A stretch of DNA of 64,000 nt. Origin: Rhizobium sp. BK251 (GTDB taxonomy: Bacteria > Pseudomonadota > Alphaproteobacteria > Rhizobiales > Rhizobiaceae). This document shows positions 1 through 12,579 of the stretch, one piece after another. Location of the stretch: NCBI RefSeq assembly GCF_004345245.1, contig NZ_SLUQ01000004.1, forward strand, positions 186,001 to 250,000, read 5' to 3'. The translations under genes and the position numbers were made by a program. Position 1 is the stretch's first letter, and every line of letters starts with the position of its first letter. The notes under the pieces are model-generated. The model saw only the letters and a list, made by a program, of their open reading frames with translations. It was not told the origin of the DNA and did not search any database.

Positions 1-1322
1 CCGAGATCTTCCGAAGAACCGCTGAATTCCATCAGCACGCCGATCTCGTGGATCATCTCGCCGGCACCGAAACCGACGATATGGCCACCGAGCAAGCGGT
101 CGGTTTCCTTGTCCGCAAGGATCTTCACGAAACCTTCGGTCGCCAGCATGGCGCGGGCGCGGCCGTTCGCCGTGAAGGGGAACTTGCCGACCTTGTAGGC
201 GATGCCTGCGGCTTTCAGCTCCTCCTCGGTCTTGCCGACGGAGGCGACTTCCGGCTGCGTATAGACGACGCTCGGGATGACGTCGTAGTTCACATGGCCG
301 TGCTGGCCGGCGAGGATTTCGGCGAGCGCAACGCCCTCGTCTTCCGCCTTGTGGGCGAGCATCGGCCCCTTCACCACGTCGCCGATCGCATAGATGCCGT
401 CGACATTGGTCTTGTAGTGGCCGTCGATCTCGACGCGACCGCGATTGTCGAGCTTCACGCCGGCACCTTCAAGGCCGAGGCCCTCGGTGAACGGCTTGCG
501 GCCCGTGGCGACGAGCACGACATCGGCATCAAGGACAACCTTGTCGCCACCCTTGACGGGTTCGAACGTGACCTTGGCGCCCTTGCCGGCCTTCTCGACG
601 CCAACGACCTTGGCGCCCAGGTGGAAGTCGATGCCCTGCTTGGCAAGCATGCGCTGAAACTGCTTCGAGACTTCGCCATCCATGCCGCCGAGGATCATGT
701 CGAGGTATTCGACGACGGTGACCTTGGCGCCAAGACGCGACCACACGGAGCCGAGCTCGAGGCCGATCACGCCGCCGCCGACGACGATCATCGTAGCCGG
801 GACCTTGTCCAGCGCGATGCCGCCGGTCGACGAAATGATGACCTTCTCATCGATCTGGACCGGAACGCCCGGGATGCCGGCAACGTCCGAGCCGGTGGCA
901 ATCACGATGTTTTTGCCTTCGATCTCCTGCACTTCACCCTTGTCGTTGGTCACCGCGACCTTGCCGGCCGAGACGATCTTGCCGGTGCCAATGAAGGAAT
1001 CGACCTTGTTTTTCTTGAAGAGGAACGCGACGCCATCGACATTGGCCTTAACCGTCGCGTCCTTGTGCGCCATCATCTTGGAAAGATTGAGCTTCGGCGC
1101 AGCGACCTCGACGCCGAGCGCATCCATGCCGTGGCCGGCCTGATGGAACATTTCGGAAGCGTGCAGCAGCGCCTTGGACGGTATGCAGCCGATATTCAGG
1201 CAGGTGCCGCCGAAGGTCGCGCGCTTTTCGACGACCGCGACCTTCAGGCCGAGCTGGGCCGCCTTGATGGCGCAGACATAGCCGCCCGGGCCGCTACCGA
1301 TAATGATGACATCATAGGCCAT
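1..1322 (-). CDS. lpdA: Dihydrolipoamide dehydrogenase (E3), 3' end cut by window edge
   Basis: FAD flavoprotein that reoxidises the dihydrolipoyl group of the 2-oxoglutarate dehydrogenase E2 and passes electrons to NAD+. The start [14 protein letters not shown] carries the FAD Rossmann motif, and the redox disulfide is C41/C46 in [14 protein letters not shown] second nucleotide-binding motif, [12 protein letters not shown], follows near residue 180. About 440 residues are present; the family is about 465-470 long, so the C-terminal catalytic His-Glu pair lies beyond the left edge. It is the last visible gene of the mdh-suc operon, 170 bp after the SDR gene, which fits an E3 serving the SucAB complex. 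Function is confident. Confidence 0.96.
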   Translation of the reverse strand, partial: MAYDVIIIGSGPGGYVCAIKAAQLGLKVAVVEKRATFGGTCLNIGCIPSKALLHASEMFHQAGHGMDALGVEVAAPKLNLSKMMAHKDATVKANVDGVAFLFKKNKVDSFIGTGKIVSAGKVAVTNDKGEVQEIEGKNIVIATGSDVAGIPGVPVQIDEKVIISSTGGIALDKVPATMIVVGGGVIGLELGSVWSRLGAKVTVVEYLDMILGGMDGEVSKQFQRMLAKQGIDFHLGAKVVGVEKAGKGAKVTFEPVKGGDKVVLDADVVLVATGRKPFTEGLGLEGAGVKLDNRGRVEIDGHYKTNVDGIYAIGDVVKGPMLAHKAEDEGVALAEILAGQHGHVNYDVIPSVVYTQPEVASVGKTEEELKAAGIAYKVGKFPFTANGRARAMLATEGFVKILADKETDRLLGGHIVGFGAGEMIHEIGVLMEFSGSSEDL

Positions 1323-1492
1323 TGTTGATTTCCCTTTTACGTTATCTCTTTAGATCGCCCCGCCATGTAGCGAGACGAAGCCCGGCGCCGGCAGACGCGG
1401 CCCCGGCAATCGGTTGACTCAGTGGCCGCGGCGATCGCGTGATCGCGGGCCAAACTGGCTGTGAGGAAAGTGGCGACGCCGACAGCATAGAT

Positions 1493-2245
1493 CTATCGAC
1501 CGCCGCTCACATTGAGGATGGCGCCCGTGACGTAGGATGCCGCAGGCGAAAGCAGATAGAGAACCGCATCGGCGACTTCCGCAGGCGTTCCCGGGCGCTT
1601 CATCGGTATCATCGGCGCGAGTTCCCGCGCCCGGTCCGGCAATCCGCCCGAAGCGTGAAGGTCAGTCTCGATTACGCCCGGCCGGATCGCATTGACGCGC
1701 ACGCCTTCCGCCGCCACTTCGCGCGAAAGACCGATGGTGAACGTGTCGATGGCAGCCTTCGAAGCCGCATAGTCGACATATTGGGAGGCCGATCCGAGAA
1801 CCGCAGCCATCGACGAGATGTTGACGATCGCGCCGCCCTTGCCTCCATGCCTGCTCGACATGCGGCGGACCGCTTCGGCGGCGCAGAGAATTGAACCGGC
1901 GACGTTGACGCGCAGCATCCGCTCGATGCGCTCGGGCGACATTTCGTCGACGCGCTCCACCGTGGCCACGATGCCCGCATTGTTGACGAGACCGTCCAGG
2001 CGGCCGAAATGCTTGTCTACTGCCGCAAATATGGCCGAAATATCCGCCGCGATGCCGACATCGCCCTGGATGGCGATGGCTTCGCCACCCGCACCCTTGA
2101 TCGCTGCCACGACATCGTCGGCAGCAGCCTTGGCGGAGGCGTAGTTGACAGCGACGCGCCAGCCCTGGCGGGCCGCACCAAGCGAAACGGCGGCCCCGAT
2201 GCCGCGGCTTCCGCCGGTCACGAGGAGAACCGGTGCATCACTCAT
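1493..2245 (-). CDS. SDR family oxidoreductase
   Basis: Classical short-chain dehydrogenase/reductase of 250 residues. It has the cofactor motif TGGSRGIG at about residues 10-17, an NNAG motif, and the catalytic set Ser (NISSMAAV) and Tyr/Lys (YAASK). It ends with the usual C-terminal segment (YVTGAILNVSGGR). The ATG at 2245 is chosen because the protein then begins MSDAPVLLVTGGSRG and overlaps the stop of the upstream secreted-protein gene by 4 bp (ATGA), implying translational coupling. The substrate cannot be told from sequence; FabG-like sugar or hydroxyacyl reductases are the nearest group. Its place between sucB and lpdA suggests co-transcription, not necessarily a TCA-cycle role. Confidence 0.88.
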   Translation of the reverse strand: MSDAPVLLVTGGSRGIGAAVSLGAARQGWRVAVNYASAKAAADDVVAAIKGAGGEAIAIQGDVGIAADISAIFAAVDKHFGRLDGLVNNAGIVATVERVDEMSPERIERMLRVNVAGSILCAAEAVRRMSSRHGGKGGAIVNISSMAAVLGSASQYVDYAASKAAIDTFTIGLSREVAAEGVRVNAIRPGVIETDLHASGGLPDRARELAPMIPMKRPGTPAEVADAVLYLLSPAASYVTGAILNVSGGR

Positions 2246-2754
2246 CCTGCGCACTCCTTGAAAGTCAGGACATCCCCTGGCACCACGCTTACCTTGCCTT
2301 CGCTCCACAGACGCGACAGGCGCATCGCCTTGCCGAATCCAGTCAGAACGACGCCGCTTATGGCCCGGCCATTCTCAGCTTGAAGGTCACTGGCTAGTCC
2401 CTCGCCCGTCGTGCCGTGAATCTTGCCTTGCCAGACCGTGCAGGCAGAAATTTCGGCACCCGTCGCGTCGCCTTGCGGGCAACCGAACATGAGAATGCCG
2501 TCGGACGATGTTGGATCGTCGGCCGGCATCACGAAGCCGTCCATGGCGGTACCAAGCCCCGCAACCGTCAGATGGAAGCGGCCGCTTGCGGCGGCAGCTT
2601 CCGAATTCAAGGGCACGAACCTCAGTTCATACGTGCCCGAAGGATCGGTATAGATCGCATCCAACTGCGCGCAATCGGCAGCCCGTGCGGGCACCGGCAG
2701 ATTCGCGACGGCGCACGAAAGTAGTGCCGCCGCTTGCATCGTCCGGTACCGCAT
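2242..2754 (-). CDS. Small secreted protein of unknown function
   Basis: A 170-residue protein with an N-terminal signal peptide (MRYRTMQAAALLSCAVANL, likely cleaved after PARA-A) and a mature part with four cysteines that could form disulfides in the periplasm. I do not recognise a named family. The ATG at 2754 is preferred over a GTG at 2763 because a GGGGA sequence then lies at a workable distance. It begins 17 bp after the sucB stop and its stop overlaps the SDR start, so it is part of the suc operon. Whether it has anything to do with 2-oxoglutarate metabolism is unknown. Confidence 0.75.
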   Translation of the reverse strand: MRYRTMQAAALLSCAVANLPVPARAADCAQLDAIYTDPSGTYELRFVPLNSEAAAASGRFHLTVAGLGTAMDGFVMPADDPTSSDGILMFGCPQGDATGAEISACTVWQGKIHGTTGEGLASDLQAENGRAISGVVLTGFGKAMRLSRLWSEGKVSVVPGDVLTFKECAG

Positions 2755-2771
2755 CGCGCGCACGTCCCCGC

Positions 2772-4019
2772 TTAGAGATCGAGAACGAGGCGCTCTGGAT
2801 CTTCCAGGCTTTCCTTGACGCGAACGAGGAAGGTAACCGCTTCCTTTCCGTCGACCATCCGGTGGTCGTATGAAAGAGCGAGATACATCATCGGGCGAAT
2901 GACGATCTGGCCTCCGATCACGACCGGACGCTCCTGAATCTTGTGCATGCCGAGGATGCCGGATTGCGGTGCATTCAGGATCGGGGCCGACATCAGCGAG
3001 CCGTAGACGCCGCCGTTGGAGATCGTGAAGGTACCACCCTGCATGTCGGCCATCGAAAGCTGGCCATCGCGGGCAGCCTTGCCGAGGCGGCCGATTTCCT
3101 TCTCGATCTCGGCGATCGACATCTGGTCGGCGTCACGGACGATCGGAACGACAAGGCCCTTGTCGGTGCCGACGGCAACGCCGATATGGCAGTAGTTCTT
3201 GTAGATGATGTCGGTGCCGTCGATCTCGGCGTTAACGGCCGGCAGTTCCTTCAGGGCGTGCGTCACGGCCTTGGTAAAGAAGCCCATGAAACCAAGCTTC
3301 ACGCCGTGCTTCTTCTCGAAGATGTCCTTGTAGCGGTTGCGCAGATCCATCACCGCCTTCATGTCCACCTCGTTGTAGGTGGTGAGCATCGCGGCAGTGT
3401 TCTGGGCGTCCTTGAGACGCTTGGCGATCGTCTGGCGCAGGCGGGTCATCTTCACGCGCTCTTCGCGCGGTGCATCCTCGACCGGGGTGGGAGCGCGGAC
3501 CGCAACGGGTGCGGGCGCTGCCGGCGCAGGGGCTGAAAGGCCCTTGGCGACGGCGGCGATCACATCGCCCTTCAGCACCTGGCCGCGCTTGCCGCTGCCA
3601 TCGACCTGATCGGCCGAGAGATTGTTGTCCGCCAGAAGCTTGGCTGCTGCCGGAGCAGGCGGCATGGCGGAGACGGTAGCTGCAACCGGAGCGGCAGCAG
3701 CGACCGCCGGTGCGGCGGGGGCGGCAGCCGCAACGGGCTCGGCGGCCTTTGCAGCTGCGCCCGGAGCAGCGACACCTGCGCCATTGGCCGCAATCTGGCC
3801 AAGAAGGGCGCCGAGGCCCACGGTCTCGCCAGCCTGGGCGACGATCTCAGAGAGAACGCCGGCCGAAGGCGCGGGAACTTCGATGGTCACCTTATCGGTT
3901 TCCAGTTCGAGAATCGGTTCGTCGGCGTTGATGGCGTCACCCACCTTCTTGAACCAGGTGCCGACGGTTGCCTCGCTGACAGATTCGCCGAGGGTTGGAA
4001 CGCGGATTTCTGTGGCCAT
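2772..4019 (-). CDS. sucB: 2-oxoglutarate dehydrogenase E2, dihydrolipoamide succinyltransferase
   Basis: Core of the 2-oxoglutarate dehydrogenase complex; it transfers the succinyl group from lipoate to CoA. At 415 residues it has one N-terminal lipoyl domain with the lipoylated Lys at about residue 43 ([11 protein letters not shown]), an Ala/Pro-rich linker at about 80-125, a peripheral-subunit-binding domain at about 125-157, and a catalytic domain with the active-site His near residue 386 in DHRMVDG. A single lipoyl domain and this length match SucB, not the pyruvate dehydrogenase E2. It lies 30 bp after a YciI-like gene, which separates it from sucA. Confidence 0.97.
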   Translation of the reverse strand: MATEIRVPTLGESVSEATVGTWFKKVGDAINADEPILELETDKVTIEVPAPSAGVLSEIVAQAGETVGLGALLGQIAANGAGVAAPGAAAKAAEPVAAAAPAAPAVAAAAPVAATVSAMPPAPAAAKLLADNNLSADQVDGSGKRGQVLKGDVIAAVAKGLSAPAPAAPAPVAVRAPTPVEDAPREERVKMTRLRQTIAKRLKDAQNTAAMLTTYNEVDMKAVMDLRNRYKDIFEKKHGVKLGFMGFFTKAVTHALKELPAVNAEIDGTDIIYKNYCHIGVAVGTDKGLVVPIVRDADQMSIAEIEKEIGRLGKAARDGQLSMADMQGGTFTISNGGVYGSLMSAPILNAPQSGILGMHKIQERPVVIGGQIVIRPMMYLALSYDHRMVDGKEAVTFLVRVKESLEDPERLVLDL

Positions 4020-4049
4020 TGTTCAAATCCTGATTACGTGTGTTTTCGT

Positions 4050-4367
4050 TTATGCATTTCGCGCGGCGGACGGCCGCAGGATGATCGACGGCATGGGCAG
4101 GATGTCGAAGCGGAAGCCGAAACCCGAGGCGATGATCGGATCGCCGTCGGAAAGCGCCTGCGCTTCCGCCTGATCCTCGACCTCGACAATCGCAACACCC
4201 CAGGCACCCTGGGCCTCGAAAACGGGACCGACGGCAATCGCCGATCCCGAAAGCGCCTTCTGGTGCCAGTACTCGACATGGCGTTTCATTGCCGCCATTT
4301 CCTCCCCGGTCCCGTCATGCGGAAAAGAAGGGCGCGGCGGCATAAGTCTCATGAGGAAATATGCCAT
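4050..4367 (-). CDS. YciI-like (YCII-domain) protein between sucA and sucB
   Basis: A 105-residue dimeric alpha-beta barrel type protein. The start MAYFLMRLMPPRPSF, the segment MAAMKRHVEYW, and the GPVFEAQGAWG and IIASGFGFRFDILPM stretches resemble YCII-related proteins. No enzyme activity can be assigned. It starts 15 bp after the sucA stop and ends 30 bp before sucB, so it should be co-transcribed and produced in step with the E1 and E2 subunits. In rhizobial genomes I remember, sucA and sucB are usually described as adjacent, so the insertion is worth noting. Confidence 0.8.
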   Translation of the reverse strand: MAYFLMRLMPPRPSFPHDGTGEEMAAMKRHVEYWHQKALSGSAIAVGPVFEAQGAWGVAIVEVEDQAEAQALSDGDPIIASGFGFRFDILPMPSIILRPSAARNA

Positions 4368-4382
4368 TGCGCCAGCCTCCCC

Positions 4383-7379
4383 TTAGCCGCCCAGCGCATC
4401 CTCGAGGAATGCGGCGAGCTGAGACATATGCTTGGACATCAATCCCGTCGCCGGCGAGGCGGCGGCAGGACGTCCGGTATAGCGCACGCGCTGATACTTG
4501 GCGTCGATGTGGGCGAGAACCCACTCAAGGTACGGATCGATGAACGACCACGCGCCCATGTTCTTCGGCTCTTCCTGGCACCAGACCATTTCCGCATTGC
4601 GGAAGCGGGAAAGCTCGTTGATCAGAGCCTTGGCCGGGAACGGATAGAGCTGCTCGACGCGCAGCAGGTAGACGTCGTCGACGCCGCGCTTTTCGCGTTC
4701 CTCGAGAAGGTCGTAGTAGACCTTGCCGGAGCACATGACCACGCGGCGGATCTTGTTGTCCTTCTGCAGCTTGATCGGTCCATCCTTGATGACCTCCGCG
4801 TCGTCCCAGAGCAGGCGATGGAAGGAGGATTCACCGGCCATCTCCGCCAGGCTCGAAACAGCCTTCTTGTGGCGCAGGAGCGACTTCGGCGTCATCAGGA
4901 TGAGCGGCTTGCGGAAGTCGCGCTTCAGCTGGCGGCGCAGGATGTGGAAATAGTTCGCCGGCGTACTGACGTTGGCGACCTGCATGTTGTCTTCCGCGCA
5001 AAGCTGCAGGAAGCGTTCCAGGCGGGCCGAGGAGTGCTCGGGACCCTGCCCTTCATAGCCATGCGGCAGCAGGCAGACGAGACCGGACATGCGAAGCCAC
5101 TTGCGCTCGCCGGACGAGACGAACTGGTCGAAGATCACCTGTGCGCCGTTTGCGAAGTCGCCGAACTGCGCTTCCCAGAGCGTAAGCGCATTCGGACGAG
5201 CCAGCGAATAGCCGTACTCGAAGCCGAGCACCGCCTCTTCCGAGAGCATCGAATTGATGACCTCGTAACGGCCCTGGGTGGGGGAGAGATTGGCAAGCGG
5301 GATATAACGCTCTTCGGACTCCTGATCATAGAGAACCGAATGGCGCTGCGAGAACGTGCCGCGCTCGACGTCCTGGCCGGAGAGACGAATCTTGTGCCCA
5401 TCGACGCACAGCGACCCGAAAGCGAGTGCTTCCGCCATCGCCCAGTCGATGCCCTCGCCGGTGGAAATCATGTTTGCACGGTTTTCCATGAAGCGCTGGA
5501 TCGTGCGATGAGCGTTGAAGCCAGCCGGGATCTCCGACAGCTTGCGGCCGATCTCCTTCAGCTGCTTCATCGGCACCGCGGTCTTGCCGCGGCGCTGCTC
5601 GTCGGCATTGTCGGCGACGCGCAGACCCGACCACTCGCCGTCGAGCCAGTCTGCCTTGTTCGGCTTGTAGGACTGGCCGGCGTCGAATTCCTGCTCGAGC
5701 GAGGCGCGCCAATCAGCACGCATCTTCTCGACCTCGCCCTCGGTGAGATGGCCCTCGGCGATCAGCCGCGCTGCATAGAGCTGCACGACGGTCTTGTGGC
5801 CGCGGATGACCTTGTACATCTTCGGCTGCGTGAACGCAGGCTCGTCGCCTTCGTTATGACCGAAGCGGCGGTAGCAGAACATGTCGAGGACCACGGGCTT
5901 GTGGAACTTCATGCGGAACTCGGTCGCGACCTTCGCCGCATAGACCACCGCCTCCGGATCGTCGCCGTTGACGTGGAAGATCGGCGCCTCGATCATCTTC
6001 GCCACATCCGACGGATAGGGCGACGAACGCGAGAAGGCCGGATTGGTGGTGAAACCGATCTGGTTGTTGATGATGACGTGCATGGTGCCGGCGACACGAT
6101 GGCCGCGCAGGCCGGAAAGGCCAAGAACTTCCGCCACGACGCCCTGGCCTGCAAAGGCGGCATCGCCGTGGATGAGAAGCGGCATGACCTTGGCGCGTTC
6201 ATGCAGGGGAATGACGTCGCCTTCCCAGACCGTGGCGCTCATGTCCTGCTTGGCGCGCGCCTTGCCCATGACGACCGGATTGACGATTTCGAGATGCGAC
6301 GGGTTGGCCGTCAGCGACAGGTGCACCTTGTTGCCGTCGAACTCGCGGTCCGACGAAGCGCCGAGATGATACTTCACGTCGCCCGAGCCCTCGACTTCGT
6401 CGGGAGCGTAGGAGCCGCCCTTGAATTCGTGGAAGATCGCGCGATGCGGCTTCGCCATCACCTGCGAAAGCACGTTCAGGCGGCCGCGATGGGCCATGCC
6501 GAAAACGACCTCCTTGAGGCCGAGATGGCCGCCGCGCTTGATGATCTGCTCCAGCGCAGGGACGAGCGATTCGCCGCCGTCCAAGCCGAAGCGCTTCGTG
6601 CCCTTGTACTTGACGTCGATGAACTGCTCGAAGCCTTCCGACTCGATCAGCTTGGAAAGAATTGCCTTCTTGCCTTCCGGCGTGAAGGCAACACCCTTGT
6701 CCGCGCCCTCGATGCGTTCCTGAATCCACGCCTTCTCCTCGGGGTTGGACATGTGCATGAATTCGACGCCGATGGTGGAGCAGTAGGTCCGCTCCAGGAT
6801 CTCGATCATCTCGCGCACGGTTGCGTATTCGAGGCCGAGCACGTTGTCGATGAAGATCTTGCGGTCGTAGTCGGCCTCGGTGAAGCCGTAGGAAGTCGGC
6901 GACAGCTCGTTATAGTCCTCGACCGGCGCCGCCAGCCCGAGCGGGTCGAGCTTGGCATGCAGATGGCCGCGGGCGCGATAGGCACGGATCATCATGATGG
7001 CGCGCACCGAATCGCGGCTCGCCTGATGAACGTCGGCCGGGCTGGCGGCCACGCCGGTTGCCGCAGCCTTTTCCTCTGCCTTGGCTTTTACCTTGGTCTC
7101 GATCGCCTTTTCGACGATGCCCCAATTGCCGTCGAGCGCCGAGACAAGCTCGCCGTTTGCCGCGATCGGCCAGTTCTTGCGCTGCCAGGAAGCGCCTTTG
7201 GCCGCCTTCCTCACATCATCCGGACTGTCCTCGAGCGCCTTGAAGAAGGAGCGCCACTCGTCCGATACCGAGTTCGGATCGTCCTCGTAACGAGCGTAGA
7301 GCTGCTCGATATAGGCTGCGTTCGCGCCGTCGAGAAACGAGGTTATCTGAAATTGCTCGTTGGCTTCTTGCCTTGCCAT
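4383..7379 (-). CDS. sucA: 2-oxoglutarate dehydrogenase E1 component
   Basis: Thiamine-diphosphate-dependent decarboxylase that converts 2-oxoglutarate to succinyl-lipoate on SucB. At 998 residues it has the family's usual full length. Visible motifs are the N-terminal E2-binding segment (SFLDGANAAYIEQLY), GMAHRGRLNVL, the GDAAFAGQGVVAE cofactor region, NNQIGFTT, and the C-terminal transketolase-like half with GYEGQGPEHSSAR and WCQEEPKNMGAW. It lies 167 bp downstream of sucD, the largest gap inside the operon, so an internal promoter there is possible. Start is the ATG giving MARQEANEQF. Confidence 0.98.
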   Translation of the reverse strand: MARQEANEQFQITSFLDGANAAYIEQLYARYEDDPNSVSDEWRSFFKALEDSPDDVRKAAKGASWQRKNWPIAANGELVSALDGNWGIVEKAIETKVKAKAEEKAAATGVAASPADVHQASRDSVRAIMMIRAYRARGHLHAKLDPLGLAAPVEDYNELSPTSYGFTEADYDRKIFIDNVLGLEYATVREMIEILERTYCSTIGVEFMHMSNPEEKAWIQERIEGADKGVAFTPEGKKAILSKLIESEGFEQFIDVKYKGTKRFGLDGGESLVPALEQIIKRGGHLGLKEVVFGMAHRGRLNVLSQVMAKPHRAIFHEFKGGSYAPDEVEGSGDVKYHLGASSDREFDGNKVHLSLTANPSHLEIVNPVVMGKARAKQDMSATVWEGDVIPLHERAKVMPLLIHGDAAFAGQGVVAEVLGLSGLRGHRVAGTMHVIINNQIGFTTNPAFSRSSPYPSDVAKMIEAPIFHVNGDDPEAVVYAAKVATEFRMKFHKPVVLDMFCYRRFGHNEGDEPAFTQPKMYKVIRGHKTVVQLYAARLIAEGHLTEGEVEKMRADWRASLEQEFDAGQSYKPNKADWLDGEWSGLRVADNADEQRRGKTAVPMKQLKEIGRKLSEIPAGFNAHRTIQRFMENRANMISTGEGIDWAMAEALAFGSLCVDGHKIRLSGQDVERGTFSQRHSVLYDQESEERYIPLANLSPTQGRYEVINSMLSEEAVLGFEYGYSLARPNALTLWEAQFGDFANGAQVIFDQFVSSGERKWLRMSGLVCLLPHGYEGQGPEHSSARLERFLQLCAEDNMQVANVSTPANYFHILRRQLKRDFRKPLILMTPKSLLRHKKAVSSLAEMAGESSFHRLLWDDAEVIKDGPIKLQKDNKIRRVVMCSGKVYYDLLEEREKRGVDDVYLLRVEQLYPFPAKALINELSRFRNAEMVWCQEEPKNMGAWSFIDPYLEWVLAHIDAKYQRVRYTGRPAAASPATGLMSKHMSQLAAFLEDALGG

Positions 7380-7546
7380 GATGATGCGCGGACTGCTCCG
7401 TCCGCCTCCTGACTTGATTGGTGCCGGTCGCTTTGCGCCGGCCGTCGCATTTCTTTTCCGCCGCCCGTCAGCGACGCATCCGCATCAAAAGTTCGAAATC
7501 GGACGGCAGGCGCGGATGCCTCTGCCGCCCGACCACATAGATTGGT

Positions 7547-8449
7547 TCAGCCCTTGAGGACTTCAACCAGCGTCTTGCCGAGGCGAGCCGGAGACGGCGA
7601 CACCTTGATACCTGCCGATTCCATCGCCGCGATCTTCGATTCTGCGTCGCCCTTGCCGCCGGAAACGACAGCACCGGCGTGGCCCATGGTGCGGCCCTTC
7701 GGAGCCGTACGGCCCGCGATGAAGCCGGCCATCGGCTTCTTGCGGCCCTTCTTGGCTTCGTCGATCAGGAACTGGGCTGCGTCTTCTTCAGCCGAGCCGC
7801 CGATTTCACCGATCATGATGATCGAGGTCGTGGCCGGGTCGGCCAGGAACATCTCAAGCACGTCGATGAACTCGGTGCCCTTGACCGGGTCGCCGCCGAT
7901 GCCGACAGCCGTCGTCTGGCCGAGGCCCTCGTTGGACGTCTGGAACACCGCTTCATAGGTCAGCGTGCCGGAGCGCGACACGATACCGACCGAACCCTTG
8001 CGGAAGATCGAGCCCGGCATGATGCCGATCTTGCATTCTTCCGGCGTCAGGATGCCCGGGCAGTTCGGGCCGAGCAGACGGGACTTGGAGCGGTCGAGGC
8101 GAGCCTTGACGCGGACCATGTCCATGACCGGGATGCCCTCGGTAATGCAGGTGATGAACGGGATCTCGGCGTCGATCGCCTCGATGATCGCATCCGCGGC
8201 ACCAGCCGGCGGAACGTAGATCACGGACGCATCGGCGCCGGTCTTTTCCTTGCCTTCGGCAACGGTCGCGAAGATCGGCAGAGTTTCGCCCTTGGAACCG
8301 GTCCAGGTTTCGCCACCCTTCTTCGGGTGGATACCGCCGACCATCTTGGTGCCGTAGTAGGCGAGAGCCTGTTCGGTGTGGAAGGTGCCGGTCTTGCCGG
8401 TCAGGCCCTGAACGAGAACCTTGGTATTCTTATTGACGAGAATAGACAT
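7547..8449 (-). CDS. sucD: Succinyl-CoA synthetase alpha subunit
   Basis: Alpha subunit of the enzyme that makes ATP or GTP from succinyl-CoA. It is 300 residues long with a CoA-binding Rossmann domain at the N terminus ([15 protein letters not shown]), the GPNCPGI segment in the middle, and the phosphorylated active-site His near residue 257 in [10 protein letters not shown]. It follows sucC by 16 bp, the usual pairing of beta and alpha subunits, and sits between mdh-sucC and sucA-sucB in the same operon. Confidence 0.98.
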   Translation of the reverse strand: MSILVNKNTKVLVQGLTGKTGTFHTEQALAYYGTKMVGGIHPKKGGETWTGSKGETLPIFATVAEGKEKTGADASVIYVPPAGAADAIIEAIDAEIPFITCITEGIPVMDMVRVKARLDRSKSRLLGPNCPGILTPEECKIGIMPGSIFRKGSVGIVSRSGTLTYEAVFQTSNEGLGQTTAVGIGGDPVKGTEFIDVLEMFLADPATTSIIMIGEIGGSAEEDAAQFLIDEAKKGRKKPMAGFIAGRTAPKGRTMGHAGAVVSGGKGDAESKIAAMESAGIKVSPSPARLGKTLVEVLKG

Positions 8450-8465
8450 GTATCAGGTCCTCAAA

Positions 8466-9659
<1,194 letters not shown>

Positions 9660-9698
9660 GGGTCTGTTCCTGTTTGATTACTTCGGCGCCCGGTCCGA

Positions 9699-10837
<1,139 letters not shown>

Positions 10838-12001
10838 TCATTCTGCAGCCCGCTTGGCGTGGTGGAGCGCAAGATATTCAGCACTTCGCATCTCGAAGAG
10901 ACGGGAGGCGGTGCGATCGAACTCGAAGCCTTCCGTGCCCTTTCTTCCGGTCAGAAGGTGTTCAGGCATGGCCGCAGCTGAGACGAAAAGACGGGCACCG
11001 TGATCGTAGAGCGTGTCGATGAGGATGATGAATCGTTTCGTCTGGTTCCGTTTCTCCGGGCCGAGCATCGGCACATGATCCAGGAAGATCGTGTCAAAAC
11101 GTTCGGCGATTGCCAGAAAATCGACAGCGCCATGCGGCTGTTCGCAAAGATCCGCGAACGAAAACCGCGCCATTCGGTCAACTGCCAGCGGCACGTGGAT
11201 TTTACGCCCCTTCAGCGGAATGTCGAGCGGCTGCGCCTTGCGCCCGTGGAGCGCTTGCGCCCAGGACGCATCCATCGCCATGTCGGCGCGCTCGTCGAGC
11301 GGCGAGAGGTAAACCGGCTGGCTGCTCAGCTTCTCCATGCGGTAGTCGGTCGGCGAGTCCAGGGACACGACATCGACATGGGACCTCAGGAGCGCAATAA
11401 ACGGCACGAAGAGGCCACGGTTGAGGCCCTGATGATAGAGATTGTCCGGCTCCACGTTGGAGGTCGCGACGAGCACGCAACCGCGCGCGAAAAGCTCCGA
11501 GAAAAGCCGCGACAGGATCATGGCGTCGGCAATGTCGGTGACGGAAAACTCGTCGAAGCACAGCAACTCCGCCTCGGCAAAGAGATCGGCGGCAACCGGC
11601 GGCATCGGATCGGCCTGCTTCGTCTCGCCGTTCTTGAGCTTCAGGCGATGGGCGGCGATGCGATTGTGCACATCTGCCATGAATTCGTGAAAATGGGCGC
11701 GCCGCTTGCGGCTGCAGGGCGCCATGGCGAAGAACATGTCCATGAGCATCGTCTTGCCGCGGCCGACGCTGCCGTGGATGTAGAGCCCCTTCACGCTGTC
11801 GGCGGGCTTTTTCCGCGCGGCAAAGAGCCAGCCGAGCGCACTCGTCTTGGCGGCCGGACGGCGTCTCTTGAGTGCGGAAAGCACGCGGTCGAGGCGATCG
11901 GCCACGTCCATCTGCGCGGCATCCACCTGGAGCGAGCCGGAAGCCGTCAGCGATTTCAGTTGCTCGGCAACGCTCAGGGAATAGTCAGGCATGGGCTGCA
12001 T
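10838..12001 (-). CDS. zapE: Cell division protein ZapE / AFG1-like ATPase
   Basis: AFG1/LACE1-family P-loop ATPase, 387 residues. Walker A is GSVGRGKTMLMD near residue 80, Walker B is LLCFDEFSVTDIAD near residue 145. In E. coli ZapE binds FtsZ; the mitochondrial relative AFG1 helps turn over respiratory subunits. Either ATG at 12001 or 11992 (MPDYSLSV) could be the start. It lies 47 bp downstream of the Omp19-like gene and immediately upstream of mdh, a position I remember from other Rhizobiaceae. Family is clear; the cellular role in this organism is inferred from homologues. Confidence 0.92.
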   Translation of the reverse strand: MQPMPDYSLSVAEQLKSLTASGSLQVDAAQMDVADRLDRVLSALKRRRPAAKTSALGWLFAARKKPADSVKGLYIHGSVGRGKTMLMDMFFAMAPCSRKRRAHFHEFMADVHNRIAAHRLKLKNGETKQADPMPPVAADLFAEAELLCFDEFSVTDIADAMILSRLFSELFARGCVLVATSNVEPDNLYHQGLNRGLFVPFIALLRSHVDVVSLDSPTDYRMEKLSSQPVYLSPLDERADMAMDASWAQALHGRKAQPLDIPLKGRKIHVPLAVDRMARFSFADLCEQPHGAVDFLAIAERFDTIFLDHVPMLGPEKRNQTKRFIILIDTLYDHGARLFVSAAAMPEHLLTGRKGTEGFEFDRTASRLFEMRSAEYLALHHAKRAAE

Positions 12002-12048
12002 GAAGAAACATCCGCCTGTATGTCAAGGGACGGCAGAGCCGCCTGCCT

Positions 12049-12579
12049 TTATCGGCTGAGGCTGATCGGCTGGCCGGAGTTCGTGGAACCGTCGAAACGG
12101 GAATCCGCCGTCTTGTAGACCCGGCCGATCGGGTTGCCGCTGCGATCCTTGAGCAGGACCTGCTTGCCTTCGACTTCCCACGAGCCCATGGCCGTCAACT
12201 CGCCGACGCAGCCGCGGGTACCGCCGCGGGAGCCGCTTCCGAGATTGGTAAGCGTCAGGAACATGTCGCAGGTGTTGCCGGCACTCGAAACGCGCCAGCT
12301 GCCGACCATCGATTCCTTCGTCACATCGAGCGCCGTTGCGCCCAGCTGATCGGCACCCGGCATCGACGCGACGTTCGGCGCGGCGGCGGGAGCGGCGGGA
12401 AACTGGGAGCCGCCGGCTCCCGGAGCCGGCAATTGCCCGGCCTGCACGCTGGGAACGGGCTGCGCCTGGAGCGGAGCAGCGGAGTAACCGGAGTTGTAGC
12501 CCGAGTAGCTTGTACGCTGGCAGCCGGCAAGCGAGAGAACGATCGCCACACCCGTCACCGCATATCTAAATTGCATCAT
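12049..12579 (-). CDS. Omp19-like outer-membrane lipoprotein with AprI/Inh domain
   Basis: A 176-residue lipoprotein. The signal sequence [20 protein letters not shown] ends in a lipobox (SLAGC), followed by a Ser/Tyr/Pro-rich linker and a C-terminal beta-barrel domain of the alkaline protease inhibitor (Inh) type. The ending [16 protein letters not shown] closely resembles the end of Brucella Omp19, and overall length matches (Omp19 is about 177). Omp19 is a surface lipoprotein with protease-inhibitor activity, so a similar role is likely here. ATG 12579 starts at the signal peptide; longer in-frame starts add no sensible sequence. Confidence 0.88.
   Translation of the reverse strand: MMQFRYAVTGVAIVLSLAGCQRTSYSGYNSGYSAAPLQAQPVPSVQAGQLPAPGAGGSQFPAAPAAAPNVASMPGADQLGATALDVTKESMVGSWRVSSAGNTCDMFLTLTNLGSGSRGGTRGCVGELTAMGSWEVEGKQVLLKDRSGNPIGRVYKTADSRFDGSTNSGQPISLSR

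Noticed and set aside
4038..7412. Plus-strand open frame of 1124 codons opposite sucA
   Set aside because: It is the antisense shadow of sucA in GC-rich DNA; its translation is Arg/Leu/His-rich without any family motif, while the minus-strand frame is a full-length known enzyme.
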